A DNA stretch of 64,000 bases from Pedobacter sp. SL55 (GTDB taxonomy: Bacteria; Bacteroidota; Bacteroidia; Sphingobacteriales; Sphingobacteriaceae), in contig NZ_CP113059.1 of the NCBI RefSeq assembly GCF_026625705.1, positions 1,674,001-1,738,000 of the forward strand, given 5' to 3'. The notes beneath the pieces are model-generated. The model ran no database searches and was not told the origin of the DNA. It worked only from the letters and a program-made list of their open reading frames with translations. Shown one piece after another: positions 63,453 to 64,000 of this stretch (positions are counted from its first letter, which is position 1; each line of letters begins with the position of its first letter). Position numbers and translations under genes: made by a program.

Positions 63453-63779
63453 CTATTTCAACTTTTCATTATTCTTGTGCCTTTCGGCATCGCGGATGGA
63501 TTTTTTCTCTAAGTTTTTAACCAGCGCTTCATCTAAATTGATGCCTGTTTGATTGGCCAGGCACATCAGTACAAAAAGTACATCGGCCATTTCGTCGGCT
63601 AGGTTTACCTCTTCGTCGCTTTTCTTAAAAGACTGCTCGCCGTATTTGCGAGCCATAATACGGGCAACTTCGCCCACTTCTTCCATTAAAATGGCTGTAT
63701 TGGTTAGTTCGTTAAAATAGCGAATGCCGGTGGTATTGATCCAACGGTCTATGGTTTCTTGAGCTTCGGTAATGGTCAT
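63453..63779 (-). CDS. MazG-like nucleotide pyrophosphohydrolase
   Basis: 108 aa from the ATG at 63779. Metal-binding helices: MEEVGEVARIMARKYGEQSF and EVNLADEMADVLFVLMCLAN, giving the E-x-x-E/E-x-x-D pattern of all-alpha NTP pyrophosphohydrolases (MazG/dCTPase type). Cleans abnormal or excess nucleotides. Confidence 0.9.
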   Translation of the reverse strand: MTITEAQETIDRWINTTGIRYFNELTNTAILMEEVGEVARIMARKYGEQSFKKSDEEVNLADEMADVLFVLMCLANQTGINLDEALVKNLEKKSIRDAERHKNNEKLK

Positions 63780-63853
63780 GAACAAATATAAGGATTGAAT
63801 TAATTACCAATGAACAATAATCAATTTCCAAACAACGAAAAACCAAAGAACCA

Positions 63854-64000
63854 CTAAATCATCATCAATTCCATAGCTTCTAGCTTAATACCCATAGAGA
63901 AAAAGGTGCCTAAGATAATTTTAGATGCTTTAAGCGATTGCGGCAAATAGCCGAAAAATTTTTTGAAAGCGTTAGTGAAATGAGTGGCATGTTTGTAGCC
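63854..64000 (-). CDS. AraC family regulator, C-terminal end (partial)
   Basis: The last 48 residues of a protein that continues beyond the window: GYKHATHFTNAFKKFFGYLPQSLK… is the second HTH of an AraC/XylS DNA-binding domain. Ends in a helical tail (LGTFFSMGIKLEAMELMMI). Confidence 0.88.
   Translation of the reverse strand, partial: GYKHATHFTNAFKKFFGYLPQSLKASKIILGTFFSMGIKLEAMELMMI

Overview
The window looks like a chromosomal segment of a Bacteroidota member, most likely Sphingobacteriaceae and Pedobacter-like. The evidence is a SusC/SusD pair, a type IX secretion (gliding-motility type) C-terminal domain, a TM-LytTR protein, promoters of the TAnnTTTG type, an ISL3/ISAon1-like insertion sequence, and many secreted proteins with MKK...AQ signal peptides. 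Coordinates of frameshifted genes are given for the whole broken gene.

Layout. 0-11 kb: housekeeping and secreted hydrolases (GHL10-type glycosidase-like protein, M20 amidohydrolase, pgi, M28 aminopeptidase broken by a frameshift, rpiB, tatC). 11.4-14 kb: an ISL3/ISAon1-like IS in which one intact copy is fused to a truncated inverted copy, inserted beside a tRNA-Glu gene. 14.3-21.8 kb: a repeat-dominated accessory region with hairpin-bearing repeat units in three arrays. These surround a small gene set: a 250-aa conserved protein, a DUF5675-like protein and two tiny membrane-associated proteins. 20.8-32.8 kb: a defence-type island (trypco2-like secreted protein, DUF3800 + BECR-fold nuclease-like pair, HNH endonuclease, sce7726-sce7725-HEPN/RES operon, TM beta-rich protein, DUF2971, AbiH, two TM/coiled-coil proteins, XRE regulator). 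32.8-34.4 kb: gene-poor and rich in inverted repeats. 34.4-39.2 kb: a SusC-SusD-thioredoxin-like operon. 39.3-42.5 kb: small secreted proteins, a frameshifted TM-LytTR protein, tRNA-Glu and tRNA-fMet. 42.7-64 kb: core genes (era, der, OsmC-family, hydroxyacid dehydrogenase, broken S41 protease, rsmA, pdxA, NHL/T9SS protein, sulfurtransferase with an in-frame stop, yceD-rpmF-plsX-fabH-accB-accC lipid operon, rsgA, GNAT, greA, HIT, higBA, MazG-like, and the end of an AraC-type regulator).

The most unusual signals are non-coding. (1) A hairpin repeat present about 13 times: its loop (CTTGAA or CTTGAT) is always matched by a complementary downstream box (TTCAAG or ATCAAG), and its stem changes with compensation. 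This points to a conserved pseudoknot-like RNA or single-stranded DNA structure. (2) Three families of 200-320 bp miniature elements share terminal motifs around CGTGA and create 7-bp target duplications. The best-defined family sits each time between a gene and its terminator. (3) The defence island contains a compact sce7726/sce7725/HEPN-RES operon of unknown mechanism.

Four genes are interrupted (M28, S41, TM-LytTR, sulfurtransferase). Two of the frameshifts fit the loss of one base in a homopolymer, so sequencing error must be excluded before calling them pseudogenes.
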